Source of the DNA: CAWJMF01 sp963843945
Lineage (GTDB): Bacteria > Vulcanimicrobiota > Vulcanimicrobiia > Vulcanimicrobiales > Vulcanimicrobiaceae
DNA length: 64,000 nt
Reading direction: 5' to 3'
NCBI GenBank assembly: GCA_963843945.1
Contig: CAWJMF010000002.1
Coordinates: 1,736,001-1,800,000 of the forward strand
The position numbers and the translations under genes were made by a program. Below are positions 1 to 7,904 of this stretch, one piece after another. Numbering within the stretch: the first letter of the stretch is position 1; each line of letters starts with the position of its first letter. A model generated the notes under the pieces. It had not been told where the DNA came from. It was given only the letters and a program-made list of their open reading frames with translations, and ran no database searches.

Positions 1-903
1 GCGCGTGGGACCGGCGATCCCGGGATCGTCGCGCTGACCCTCCTCGTAGCGATTCTGCTCGGCGCGCTGCACGCGCTGGAGCCCGGCCACGGCAAGACGC
101 TGCTGGCCGTTTCGCTCGTCGGCGCGCGCGCGACGGTGAAGCAGGCCGCGATCCTGGCTGCCGCTTTGACGGTCGCCCATACCGCCGGCGTCCTCGTTCT
201 TGGGCTCGCGATCAATCTCTTCAAGAGCTACTTCGTTCCCGAAGCGATCTACCCGTGGATCACACTCCTCTCCGGCATCGCCATCGCGATCGTCGGCGCA
301 CGGGCCGTCGAGCGCCAAATCCGCCTGCGGCAACCGCTCGCCCACGTGCATGCCCACGCACACGACGGAACGCACGAACACGATCACACCCACGTCCACC
401 ACGTGCACGGTCACGCGAGCCACGACCACGTGCATGCGCACGATGACACGGCGCACGCGCGTTCGCACGCGATTCCCGGAACCGCGCCGCTCAAGTTCGG
501 TGGCACGCTGCTGGCCGCGATGAGCGGCGGGGTCGCACCCTGTCCGGCCGCACTGGTCGTCCTGCTTGCGGCCGTCGCGCTGAATCAAGTCCTTTACGGA
601 CTCTTCGTCATCGTCGCGTTCAGCTTCGGATTGGCCGCCACGCTCACGGGCCTCGGCATCGCCGTCGTGCGCGGTGCGAGTTGGCTAAAGGACCGGCCCG
701 CCTTCGAGCGCTTCGTGCACTACGGTCCCCTCGTTTCGGCGGTCGTCATCGCCGCGATCGGAGCAATCATGGTCGGTCAAGGTTTCGCGCAGCAAGGCCT
801 CGGGGTTCCGCCGGTCGTGGTCAGTGCGATTACGGCGCTCGCGATCGCCGGCTTCGCGTTCTCGCATCCGTTCGGGCCGCGGCGTACGGCGGAGCTCGCA
901 TGA
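1..903 (+). CDS. NicO/RcnA-type nickel/cobalt transporter (5' end outside window)
   Basis: The reading frame is open from the first base, so the gene starts before the window. The visible 300 residues begin in a membrane segment followed by HALEPGHGKT, the His/Glu-containing signature of NicO/RcnA/HupE-UreJ-like Ni/Co transporters. A long hydrophilic loop at about 345-480 is very rich in His-Asp/Glu-His pairs, as in RcnA-type metal-efflux proteins, and probably binds Ni or Co. Several hydrophobic helices follow, including the SGGVAPCPAALVV segment typical of the second half of the family. The stop overlaps the next gene, also a Ni/Co transporter, in ATGA form, so the two are translationally coupled. 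Efflux versus uptake cannot be decided from the sequence; the His-rich loop favours efflux. Confidence 0.88.
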   Translation, partial: ARGTGDPGIVALTLLVAILLGALHALEPGHGKTLLAVSLVGARATVKQAAILAAALTVAHTAGVLVLGLAINLFKSYFVPEAIYPWITLLSGIAIAIVGARAVERQIRLRQPLAHVHAHAHDGTHEHDHTHVHHVHGHASHDHVHAHDDTAHARSHAIPGTAPLKFGGTLLAAMSGGVAPCPAALVVLLAAVALNQVLYGLFVIVAFSFGLAATLTGLGIAVVRGASWLKDRPAFERFVHYGPLVSAVVIAAIGAIMVGQGFAQQGLGVPPVVVSAITALAIAGFAFSHPFGPRRTAELA

Positions 904-1703
904 TCGGTTTCGGCGCATTCGCGGTCTTCGCGCTGGGCCTGCGGCACGGAGCCGACCCCGATCACATCGCCGCCATCGACAACCTAACGCGCAACTCGTT
1001 CGAGAGGCGGCCGTTCTTGAGCCGCTTCGTCGGGACGCTCTTCGCCGGCGGCCACACGATCATGGTGCTCGCGATCGCCGCGCTCGTCGGGTACCTCGGC
1101 ACGACCTTTGCGCCGCACGGCGCTCTGATCGAAGCTATCGGAACCTGGATCAGCATCGCCGTGCTGGTGCTCATCGCGTTCCTGAACTTGCGCCAGCTCA
1201 GGAGCGGCGATGGCCGCTTGGCCGGAGTGAAGACGCGTTTGATGCCGCGGCGGCTGCGCGAAGGCACGAGTCCCTGGCTCGCTCTGCCCGTCGGATTTCT
1301 CTTTGGGTTCGGCTTCGAAACTTCGAGCCAGATCGCGACGTATGCGCTCGCCTTCGGCGTCAACGGCGGCGTCGCCGGAGCGCTGATCGTCGGGGCGATG
1401 TTCTGTCTTGGCATGATCGTCACCGACACGCTCGACAGCGTGGTCGTGCACCGCCTCGTCTCCGACCGCTCGAGCCTACTGCCGGGGACGATACGCGTCT
1501 GGATCTGGTCGGTCACGCTCGTCGCACTGGCGGTCGCCGCGTACGAACTCGCGCAGGTCCTCGGCTGGCAATCGCCCGTCCCCGACATCGCCGTCAGCGG
1601 CGTCATCGTCGTCGCGCTCCTTGCCGTGTTCGTCTACGTCTTCGTGAAGACGCGTCGCACGGAAATCGCTCCGCCCAGCACCCAACTCGATACGCTCTCG
1701 TGA
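900..1703 (+). CDS. NiCoT-family nickel/cobalt transporter (HoxN/NixA-like)
   Basis: A 267-residue integral membrane protein starting at the ATG that overlaps the previous stop. Near the N-terminus it carries RHGADPDHIAAIDN, which contains the H-x4-D-H signature of NiCoT permeases; these import Ni2+ or Co2+ with high affinity at low capacity. About eight hydrophobic helices are visible, and the second family motif region LFGFGFETSSQIATYAL is present. Downstream, an unrelated secreted DUF4331-type gene follows after 14 bases. Together with the NicO-type gene this forms a two-transporter module. The window also encodes a [NiFe]-hydrogenase, so a nickel-supply role is plausible, but the loci are about 29 kb apart and this is inference. 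Confidence 0.9.
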   Translation: MIGFGAFAVFALGLRHGADPDHIAAIDNLTRNSFERRPFLSRFVGTLFAGGHTIMVLAIAALVGYLGTTFAPHGALIEAIGTWISIAVLVLIAFLNLRQLRSGDGRLAGVKTRLMPRRLREGTSPWLALPVGFLFGFGFETSSQIATYALAFGVNGGVAGALIVGAMFCLGMIVTDTLDSVVVHRLVSDRSSLLPGTIRVWIWSVTLVALAVAAYELAQVLGWQSPVPDIAVSGVIVVALLAVFVYVFVKTRRTEIAPPSTQLDTLS

Positions 1704-1717
1704 GGAGACAACACCCC

Positions 1718-2554
1718 ATGGCACCCAGACGAATACTCGGCTCGTCGGCGGCACTCGTCGCAATCGCCGCCGCGGTCTTCCTTTACACCCTGCATCCTGC
1801 AAAAAGCTCGGATCACCAGGACACGTTCAACCTGGCGAACCGCTCGAACACGTCCGCCGACATCACCGACATGTACGCCTTCCCCTCCCCGGCCAACGCA
1901 TCGAACGTCGTGCTCGTCATGAATACGACGCCGCTGATTTTGCCCGGTGCGGGAACGACCAAGTTCTTCGATCCTTCGGTCGTGTGGCAATTCAAATTCG
2001 TCCACGGCGCGGTCGGGACGTTCAGCGGAGAAGACGAGGTCCTTCAGATCTCCGTCAAGGGAACCGGCGCGGATCAGACCTTCACCCTGCACGGACCCGG
2101 TCACCCGAACGAAGTCGGCACGACCAACACGCTGCTGCCGGCGACCGGAACGTTCAAATACAATCAGACGAGCGGCACGACGCTCGGGAACGGCGTCATG
2201 GCCTTTGCGGGTCCGCGCGCCGACCCGTTCTTCTTCGACCTGCTTCAGTTCTTCTCGTTCCTCGGCGATCGCAATTATCACAACCATACGAGTCAGAGCG
2301 ACCCGGGAACGGGCGATACGCTGACCGGCACGCCAACGTTCAACGGCTTTGCCGCGGGTACGATGTCGGGCACGGGAACCGGAGCTTACGCGTGCAGCAC
2401 CGCAGCGCCTCAGAACGCGCTGACCCAACTCGCGCCGCCGGGCTTCAACGTCCTCTCGTTCGTGATCGAAGTTCCGCGTTCGCTGCTCACCAACGGTTAT
2501 TCAAGTTCGATCGTCCATATGTGGGGCACTGCCAGCTCCGCGTCGGGAAGCTAG
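1718..2554 (+). CDS. DUF4331-type secreted protein, N-terminal half
   Basis: A 278-residue protein with an N-terminal hydrophobic signal or anchor (about residues 8-25). It continues SSDHQDTFNLANRSNTSADI and TDMYAFPSP, the characteristic opening of DUF4331 proteins. A second typical block reads GPRADPFFFDLLQFFSF, and the protein ends with FVIEVPRSLL. The start ATG follows a GAGGAG ribosome site. DUF4331 proteins are normally about 400-550 residues and continue into an NGRRLxDDVvDI...FPYLaxP region. Here that second half is absent and is found in the next gene 13 bases downstream. DUF4331 function is unknown; export to the envelope is inferred from the N-terminus. A paralogous pair lies at 4521-5973. 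Confidence 0.8.
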   Translation: MAPRRILGSSAALVAIAAAVFLYTLHPAKSSDHQDTFNLANRSNTSADITDMYAFPSPANASNVVLVMNTTPLILPGAGTTKFFDPSVVWQFKFVHGAVGTFSGEDEVLQISVKGTGADQTFTLHGPGHPNEVGTTNTLLPATGTFKYNQTSGTTLGNGVMAFAGPRADPFFFDLLQFFSFLGDRNYHNHTSQSDPGTGDTLTGTPTFNGFAAGTMSGTGTGAYACSTAAPQNALTQLAPPGFNVLSFVIEVPRSLLTNGYSSSIVHMWGTASSASGS

Positions 2555-2567
2555 GAGTAACGGCACG

Positions 2568-3161
2568 ATGACAAAGACCATTCTGCGCGCGCTGGCGCTC
2601 GCCGGCCTCGCGGCCTCGCTTTCCGCCTGCGGCGGCAGTGGATCTCCCGCCCAACCCACCATGCATACGAGTTACATTCAATTCGAACGCCTCGCGCGGC
2701 CCGCAGTCAAAGAGCTGTTCGAAACCTTTGTGAACCACCAGATGAGCAACGGCGTCGAGCCCTACAACGACCCGACGCTGCAAGGCTCGATCATCGCGTT
2801 CACCAATACGTTTCGCGCATCGACCTATGGCGCCGCTCTCGGCGGCGCGTCGGGCGGCACGGCCGGCGTCCTGTATCCCGACGAACTCGCCTTCGACGTC
2901 TCGCAGACGACGCCGGCCTCGTACCTCGGGATCGAAACCGGCGGGGCAACGAGCCCGACCGGAAGCAAGTTCGGCGGCCGCGCTCCGGCGGACGACGTCA
3001 TCGACATCTCGCTCGGCGCCGTTTTCGGAAACACGCTCTCGGCGCTCGGCGTCGTGGCCGACGACCATCAAGAAAACAACTGCCTGACGACCGACAACGT
3101 CGCGCAAGCCACGAGTCAGGCGTCAGGCTCGACCTTCCCGTACCTCGCCTCACCGCACTAG
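2568..3161 (+). CDS. Lipoprotein resembling the C-terminal half of DUF4331
   Basis: A 197-residue protein preceded by a good GGAG site. Its signal peptide ends in a lipobox-like LSACGGSG, so Cys at about residue 21 is probably lipidated. The mature part contains FERLARPAVKELFETF, LYPDELAFDV, GSKFGGRAPADDVIDISLGA and the terminal STFPYLASPH. These match, in order, the C-terminal landmarks of DUF4331 (conserved near-N-terminal Arg, DDVVD block, FPYL-x-PH end). It is therefore read as the detached second half of the preceding gene's family, now membrane-tethered. The TPR gene downstream starts immediately after its stop. Confidence 0.75.
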   Translation: MTKTILRALALAGLAASLSACGGSGSPAQPTMHTSYIQFERLARPAVKELFETFVNHQMSNGVEPYNDPTLQGSIIAFTNTFRASTYGAALGGASGGTAGVLYPDELAFDVSQTTPASYLGIETGGATSPTGSKFGGRAPADDVIDISLGAVFGNTLSALGVVADDHQENNCLTTDNVAQATSQASGSTFPYLASPH

Positions 3162-4493
3162 ATGAACCAGCGCCTGGCGACGCTCGGCGTAGCGGTCCCC
3201 GCGGCAATCGCGCTCGGCGCGATTGCCGCGTGGCCGTTCTTCGTGACGCGAAGCGTCGACGAAGCGCAAGCTTCATCGTTGCCTACGATGGCACCGGTCG
3301 TCGCTGACTACGAACGGCGCGACTGGGAGATTCACGTATGGGAGGGGGCCGCCGGACGCCACCATCACGGCGACATGCTGAGCCCGGCACGCCTCGCCGG
3401 CGAGTACCTACAGCGCTACCGCGAGCGTGGCGATATCGACGACGTGTTGCGGGCCGAACGCGCCGCGAAGATGTCGGTGCAAGCACAGGCTCACTATCTG
3501 CCCGGCGTGATGACGCTTTCCGCAACTTACCTTACACTGCACCGCTTCTACGACGCCCTCGACGGCGTCGCGACGGCCGAGCACGTCGATCCGGGCGACC
3601 CCGCGATCGAGATCCAAGAGGCCGGCCTCGACCTGGAAGTCGGCCGTTACGCGCGTGCCGAGCATCTGCTTGCGAAAGCATCCGGCGGAAAGACGGAGGA
3701 CATCGCGCTCGAAACGGTTCGCTCGCGTTACCTCGAGGAAACCGGACATTTGACGGAAGCGCGCGCCTTGCTCCATCGCGCGAGCAGTTTACAAAACAGC
3801 GCCTTCGACGCGCCGGCGCAGACGCGCGCGTGGTTTTTCTTGCGCGAAGGCGAGATGGCGTTCGAAGCGGGCGACAACGACGCCGCGCTGGCCGACGAAC
3901 GCGAGGCGCTAGCGGTCTTTCCGGTATACGCCGACGCTGGGCGCGACCTCGCGCGGTTCGAATGTGCGCTGCACGATTGGAAAGCGTGCCTCGACGCGGC
4001 ACGGCGTTCGGCCGACCTCGTGCCCTACCCCGAGACGCTGGGATACGAGGCGGACGCACAACGCGCGCTGGGCGACAGCGCAGGCGCGGCGGAGACCGAA
4101 GACCTGATTCGAACGGTCGAACGAATCGGCAACACCCAGCACATCTCCGATCGGCTGCTGGCGGTCTACTACTCCGATCATGGAACGAACCTGGGGGACG
4201 CGTACCGAATCGCCAAGCGCGAACTGCGCGCGCGTGACGACATTTATACGGAAGACACGCTCGCTTGGGCCGCCGCTATGGACGGCCGCTGGAGCGAGGC
4301 ACGCGCCGCCATCCGCAAGGCGCTCGTTTTTGACACCGAAGACGCTCGCTTGCAATACCATGCGGGCGTCATCGCGCTCCACTTCGGCGAGCGGGCCGAA
4401 GCCAAGCGCCGCTTCGAGCGCGCTCTCGCGCTGAATCCGCACTTCCACCCGGTCTACGCCGACGAGGCCCGCGCCGCGCTAGCGAGGCTTTGA
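3162..4493 (+). CDS. Membrane-anchored TPR-repeat protein
   Basis: A 443-residue protein whose ATG directly follows the preceding stop codon (TAGATG). Residues about 7-27 form a single membrane segment or uncleaved signal, and the rest is predicted outside the cytoplasm. From about residue 110 onward there are repeated helix pairs of TPR type (for example VDPGDPAIEIQEAGLDLEVG and LAWAAAMDGRWSEARAAI; the last repeat ends ALALNPHFHPVYADEARAAL). An early AGRHHHGDM stretch might bind metal. It sits between two DUF4331-type split pairs and is probably a scaffold for them. The specific function is unknown. Confidence 0.78.
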   Translation: MNQRLATLGVAVPAAIALGAIAAWPFFVTRSVDEAQASSLPTMAPVVADYERRDWEIHVWEGAAGRHHHGDMLSPARLAGEYLQRYRERGDIDDVLRAERAAKMSVQAQAHYLPGVMTLSATYLTLHRFYDALDGVATAEHVDPGDPAIEIQEAGLDLEVGRYARAEHLLAKASGGKTEDIALETVRSRYLEETGHLTEARALLHRASSLQNSAFDAPAQTRAWFFLREGEMAFEAGDNDAALADEREALAVFPVYADAGRDLARFECALHDWKACLDAARRSADLVPYPETLGYEADAQRALGDSAGAAETEDLIRTVERIGNTQHISDRLLAVYYSDHGTNLGDAYRIAKRELRARDDIYTEDTLAWAAAMDGRWSEARAAIRKALVFDTEDARLQYHAGVIALHFGERAEAKRRFERALALNPHFHPVYADEARAALARL

Positions 4494-4520
4494 GCCGGAC
4501 TCGGCGTATTCCCACGGGTC

Positions 4521-5297
4521 ATGAAAATCGTTCGTTCGCTCGGCGGCACGCTCGCGCTGGTCGCGCTCGTCGCAGTCGTGGTGCTGTACGGCCGGACGCC
4601 GGCCCGGAGCTTCGACATCCAGAACGCCCCGGCCACGGTGAAGAACCCGGGCGCCGATCTCACCGACATCTACATGTTCCCGAGCCCGACGAACGTGAAC
4701 AACGTGGTGGTCGTCATGGACGTCTACCCGCTGATTCCGCCAGGCAAGGGCCTCAGCACGTTCTTTGCGCAGAGCGTCCTCTACACCATGAAGTTCGACA
4801 ATCGCTATGCGGCGGAACCGATCAACTCGCGGCCGGTTGAAAACTTGGTCATTCAATTCTCGGTCAGCCCGCCGGCGAGTGGAACGCAGCAGATCTACGT
4901 CTACGGGCCCGGGTCCGCAAGCCGCGTCGGATCGACGACGACGCTGATCAACGGCGGCAACTACAGCGGAACCGGATACATCAACCGCCCCTTCTCCTCT
5001 GTCGGCGGCCTCTCGGTGTTTGGCGGGGCGCGGCAAGATCCGTTCTTCTTCGACTTGCAGCAGTTCTACAACATCTACCCCGACCGCAATCAGGGGAGCA
5101 CGGCGCCGAGTTGTCTGCCGGCGCCGATCGGCACCGGAACGTGCCCGCAGGGCTTCAACAACCCGGGCGTCGACTATTTCGCCGACGACAACATCCTCTC
5201 GTTCGTGGTCGAGCTGCCGCGTTCGCTCTTGCAATCCGGCAGCAACGGTTCGCTCGTCGCGTACTGGGCAACGACGAGTTCGGAGAGCGGGAACTAG
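4521..5297 (+). CDS. DUF4331-type secreted protein, N-terminal half (second copy)
   Basis: A 258-residue protein with an N-terminal hydrophobic signal/anchor (residues about 5-23) followed by GADLTDIYMFPSPTNVNN, the DUF4331 opening, and later GARQDPFFFDLQQFYNIYP and FVVELPRSLL. It is clearly paralogous to the gene at 1718-2554 but well diverged, so the duplication is old. It lacks the SDHxD stretch of that copy (SFDIQN instead). The C-terminal DUF4331 region is again missing and supplied by the next gene, one base after its stop. The function of the family is unknown. Confidence 0.78.
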   Translation: MKIVRSLGGTLALVALVAVVVLYGRTPARSFDIQNAPATVKNPGADLTDIYMFPSPTNVNNVVVVMDVYPLIPPGKGLSTFFAQSVLYTMKFDNRYAAEPINSRPVENLVIQFSVSPPASGTQQIYVYGPGSASRVGSTTTLINGGNYSGTGYINRPFSSVGGLSVFGGARQDPFFFDLQQFYNIYPDRNQGSTAPSCLPAPIGTGTCPQGFNNPGVDYFADDNILSFVVELPRSLLQSGSNGSLVAYWATTSSESGN

Positions 5298-5298
5298 A

Positions 5299-5973
5299 AT
5301 GCCGATGAAGCAAGCTCTTACGCTCGTTGCGGCCGCGGCACTTTCCCTCGGCGTCTTCAGCAGCTGCAGCAACAATCCGACCCTGAGCGGCTCGAGCACG
5401 ACCGGTTCGAACTTGATTTTCTACCAGATCGCTATGGTCGGTAACGCGGGGACAAACGAGTACTTCGCACCGTGGGCAAACCACAACGCGAACAATCGCG
5501 CGACGCCCTCGAACAGCACGGTCGGCCAAGACGTAACGAACTTCATCACGGGGACCGCCGGCCGCAGCGCCGCGATCGCGAGCTACGCGGAGTCGGAGAT
5601 GCTGATTCCCGACGTCCTCATCGCCGACTTCTCGCAAACCGGCGACGCGAGCTACCTCGGCGTCCAGTCGCAAGGCTTCATCAACGACTACTGCACCGGG
5701 ACGCGCAACGGCTCGGGGAAATTCGGCGGACGAAGCCTGCTCGACGACGTCGTGACGACGACGCTGAGCATCGCCTACGGCAACCTCGTGCCGCAGGTTT
5801 CCGCTGCAAATGCCGCGATCGGATATCCGGTCACCGGGGCGACGCCGGTTCCCGACGACGGCAAAGAACAGAACGGGACGGGCGGCACCCCGCAACTCTC
5901 GACCGACAACGTCGGGTGCACCGGCAAGCATTTGAACTTCGGGCAGTTCCCCTACTTAGGGCCGCCCCTCTAA
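5299..5973 (+). CDS. Lipoprotein resembling the C-terminal half of DUF4331 (second copy)
   Basis: A 224-residue protein (if the ATG at 5299 is used; an ATG two codons later is equally possible). The signal peptide ends in a lipobox-like LGVFSSCSNN. The mature region has the DUF4331 C-half landmarks in order: LIPDVLIADFSQTG, GKFGGRSLLDDVVTTTLSIA and the terminal FGQFPYLGPPL. It aligns by eye with the 2568-3161 product, with the same split point. Together with 1718-5297 this gives an N-half/C-half, TPR, N-half/C-half arrangement. Which ligand or process these proteins serve is not visible. Confidence 0.72.
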   Translation: MPMKQALTLVAAAALSLGVFSSCSNNPTLSGSSTTGSNLIFYQIAMVGNAGTNEYFAPWANHNANNRATPSNSTVGQDVTNFITGTAGRSAAIASYAESEMLIPDVLIADFSQTGDASYLGVQSQGFINDYCTGTRNGSGKFGGRSLLDDVVTTTLSIAYGNLVPQVSAANAAIGYPVTGATPVPDDGKEQNGTGGTPQLSTDNVGCTGKHLNFGQFPYLGPPL

Positions 5974-6028
5974 CGCCGAAAGGGTCCGCTCCGGCGAAGC
6001 CGTACTAGCCAAAGTTCGCCGCCGACGG

Positions 6029-6034
6029 TATACT
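6029..6034 (+). promoter_or_regulatory. -10 element of the first tRNA-Ala
   Basis: TATACT stands 13 bases before the mature tRNA 5' end. TAGCCA lies 17 bases upstream of it (6006-6011) and is an acceptable -35. The second tRNA-Ala copy has no comparable element upstream. Confidence 0.55.
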
Positions 6035-6047
6035 AGACGGCGCCCCT

Positions 6048-6123
6048 GGGGATGTAGCTCAGCTGGTAGAGCACTTGCTTCGCATGTAAGGGGTCAGCGG
6101 TTCGAGTCCGCTCATCTCCACCA
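6048..6123 (+). tRNA. tRNA-Ala (anticodon CGC)
   Basis: A 76-base cloverleaf with encoded CCA. The acceptor stem GGGGATG pairs with CATCTCC and includes the G3-U70 wobble that identifies alanine tRNAs. The anticodon stem CTTGC/GTAAG encloses TTCGCAT, giving anticodon CGC (codon GCG). The T-stem is AGCGG/CCGCT. No U-rich terminator follows; the downstream DNA belongs to the accessory island instead. A second copy lies at 9917-9992. Confidence 0.95.
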
Positions 6124-6189
6124 AATAAGCTCGACGGCATCAAAAGGTCGTTGTTCCTGGGTTCTTAGGACCTTAGCGTCGCGATCACG

Positions 6190-6218
6190 ATGACCCCTCT
6201 CGAAATGAAAGGGGTCAT
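6190..6218. repeat. Perfect 9-bp inverted repeat beside the island integrase fragment
   Basis: ATGACCCCT and AGGGGTCAT are perfect inverted arms around an 11-base loop, followed by GTTTT. It may terminate transcription from the first tRNA or be a recombinase arm site. The right arm shares GGGGTCA with the tRNA anticodon/variable region and with the short direct repeats at 6229 and 9845. Confidence 0.5.
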
Positions 6219-6223
6219 GTTTT

Positions 6224-6480
6224 ATGCAAGGTAAGGGGTCAATTCCAGAGGCTGCTGGGCGCGAGTCGGCACCGCAACTGCACGAAGCCGTCACCCAGTT
6301 CCTACTGGATCGCCGCATCGCCGGATGCACCGACGCGACTGTAGCGGCTTACCGGTTTCAGCTCAATCCATTCGTCCAGTGGTGCGGATCCCGGGCTATC
6401 GACCTTGATGGGGTAACCGAGGGCGAGGTACGCTCCTTCCTAGCGGTTCGGCGAGGCGTGTCGAACGCGACGTTGTGGGC
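6224..6480 (+). pseudogene. Tyrosine recombinase/integrase, N-terminal fragment cut by an IS
   Basis: From an ATG just inside the island, about 85 residues resemble the N-terminal core-binding (SAM-like) domain of phage-type integrases: an initial helix (LHEAVTQFLLDRRIAG), then TDATVAAYRFQLNPFVQWC, then VTEGEVRSFLAVRR. The frame runs into the left end of the IS3-family element at 6481. No catalytic domain with R-HxxR-Y residues is found after the right end of the IS, so the gene is truncated and inactive. Its position beside a tRNA 3' end is typical of an integrase that once mobilised the segment. Confidence 0.65.
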
Positions 6481-6560
6481 TGGACCCTCACCCCAAAAAC
6501 TAGACCAGCGGGACTCGCGAAATTTCGGCAATAATCCGACCCACATCCGGAGGTTTTGCC

Positions 6561-6824
6561 GTGAGGAAACGCCACTCGCCCGAGCAGATCGCCCAGGCCC
6601 TGCGCCAGGCCGAAGCCGGCACGCCCGTCGCCGAGATCATCCGCAAACTCGGCGTCCACGAGAACACGTTCTACGCCTGGAAAAAGCGCTACGGCGGACT
6701 CGGCACACCCGAGATCCGCGAACTGCGCCAGTTGCGTGAAGAGAACAGCAGGCTCAAACGTCTGGTCGCCGATCTCTCACTCGATAAGACGATGCTGCAG
6801 GACATCATCTCAAAAAAACTCTGA
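6561..6824 (+). CDS. IS3-family transposase OrfA
   Basis: An 87-residue protein with a GTG start after a CCGGAGG site. The N-terminal helix-turn-helix reads SPEQIAQALRQAEAGTPVAE and continues to GVHENTFYAWKKR, the IS407-group pattern. A leucine-zipper-like helix (LRQLREENSRLKRLVADL) follows. Just before the stop is a run of seven A residues (6812-6818). Slippage by -1 there fuses the frame to OrfB and yields the OrfAB transposase. Confidence 0.9.
   Translation: MRKRHSPEQIAQALRQAEAGTPVAEIIRKLGVHENTFYAWKKRYGGLGTPEIRELRQLREENSRLKRLVADLSLDKTMLQDIISKKL
6812..6818 (+). other. Programmed -1 frameshift site of the IS
   Basis: Seven consecutive A residues overlap the last two Lys codons of orfA. In the -1 frame translation continues TLKPAQQRSR and GYLKKSYGVSTRRACQ into OrfB without a stop, as expected for IS3-family OrfAB production. 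Confidence 0.75.
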
Positions 6825-6874
6825 AGCCGGCGCAGCAACGCAGCCGCGTCGGCTACCTCAAGAAGAGCTACGGC

Positions 6875-7660
6875 GTGAGCACTCGCCGAGCGTGCCAGGT
6901 GATCCAGTTCAGTCGAGCGAGTCAATACTATCGCGCAAAGAGCAGCCCGTTCAACGCCGCACTTCTCGAGCGGATCAAGTCGATTGCGGCCGTCCGCGTC
7001 CGCTACGGATATCGCCGCATTCACGTGTTTCTTCGGCGCGAAGGGTTCGCGGTCAATGCCAAGCGTGTCTACCGGCTCTACGCCCTGGAAGGCCTGCATT
7101 TACGGGCTCGGCTGCCCTATCGACGTCGAGCTGCGGTGGTTCGCCGGCAGCGAAGCGTCCCAACCAAAGCGAATCAAATCTGGGCGATGGATTTCATGCA
7201 CGACCGGCTCGCCGATCATCGGAAGTTTCGGTTGCTGACGATCGTCGATCTCTTCACACGTGAATGCGTCGCGCTCGAGGCGGCGGCCGGCTTTAAGTCA
7301 GAAGACGTCGTTCGGGTTCTCAACCGTGTTTGTTTCGAGCGCGACATCCCAACATCCATCCGTTGCGACAACGGCAGCGAGTTCGTTGCCGAGGCTTTGG
7401 ATAAATGGGCGTTTTGGAATCGCGTCGAGCTTGACTTCTCTCGTCCCGGCAAGCCCGTCGACAATGCATTCTGCGAATCGTTCAACGGCCGCGTCCGCGC
7501 GGAATTTCTCAACCCGTCGTACTTTGAAACCCTTAATCAGGTTCGTCGCGCTGCAGGGATCTGGCGACACGACTACAACGAAATTCGCCCGCACTCAACG
7601 TTGGGTAATCGAACCCCGAGAGAGTTCGCTCAAGCGGCTCTCGACCGCCTTGTCAGCTGA
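6875..7660 (+). CDS. IS3-family transposase OrfB (DDE integrase domain)
   Basis: A 261-residue frame from a GTG; in practice it is probably made mostly as the OrfAB fusion. It has the HTH_21-like part (YGYRRIHVFLRREG) and an rve integrase core. The catalytic acidic residues are visible as WAMDFMHD, then RCDNGSEF, then the Glu in FCESFNGRVRAEF, with the usual 35-residue D-E spacing. It ends in RPHSTLGNRTPREFAQA, typical of IS3 transposases. No frameshift or missing catalytic residue is seen. Confidence 0.9.
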   Translation: MSTRRACQVIQFSRASQYYRAKSSPFNAALLERIKSIAAVRVRYGYRRIHVFLRREGFAVNAKRVYRLYALEGLHLRARLPYRRRAAVVRRQRSVPTKANQIWAMDFMHDRLADHRKFRLLTIVDLFTRECVALEAAAGFKSEDVVRVLNRVCFERDIPTSIRCDNGSEFVAEALDKWAFWNRVELDFSRPGKPVDNAFCESFNGRVRAEFLNPSYFETLNQVRRAAGIWRHDYNEIRPHSTLGNRTPREFAQAALDRLVS

Positions 7661-7712
7661 GATTTTTACAGTTCGACTCGGTCTAGAAAGCGGTTGCGGG
7701 TCCTGAGCTGAG

Positions 7713-7811
7713 ATCACACTCTCCGCTGGCCTAGCGAATGGGGCACTTCCAAGAGCCGCAGAGCCTCGAAAAATCACACTCTCCGCTGGCCTAGCGTATG
7801 GGGCACTTCCA
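7713..7811. repeat. Two 39-bp direct repeats with a 60-bp period
   Basis: Units at 7713-7751 and 7773-7811 begin ATCACACTCTCCGCTGGCC and differ at a single base. They start 8 bases after the IS3 element. On the minus strand each reads TGGAAGTGCCCCAT...GAGAGTGTGAT, resembling the multiple terminal repeats of IS21-type elements, so they may be a remnant end of a second mobile element. This reading is tentative. Confidence 0.6.
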
Positions 7812-7904
7812 CTCGCGACCAAAGCCGATTTTCTAGCGATCGCCCTGGTCTACGAATCGGGTGAGGCTCAGCGCCGCGTGATGTCCAATCAAGAACTCTC
7901 CACT

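Larger units (their letters stand above)
6481..7704 (+). mobile_element. IS3-family insertion sequence (IS407-like), about 1.2 kb
   Basis: The left end TGGACCCTCACCCC...CTAGACC is matched by an imperfect inverted copy at the right end (GGTCTAG...GGGTCC). Between them lie orfA and orfB in the arrangement normal for IS3 elements. A clean target-site duplication is not evident. The element interrupts the integrase fragment. Both transposase frames look intact, so it may still be active or only recently fixed. Confidence 0.85.

Noticed and set aside
7713..7811. Possible CRISPR array
   Set aside because: Only two units, with a 21-base spacer, no cas genes, and repeat-internal similarity to IS ends.
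7595..7822. 75-residue minus-strand frame with two GSAPxARPAESVI repeats
   Set aside because: It is the translation of the 60-bp-period DNA repeat and the IS end. It probably reflects mobile-element ends and is not a protein gene.
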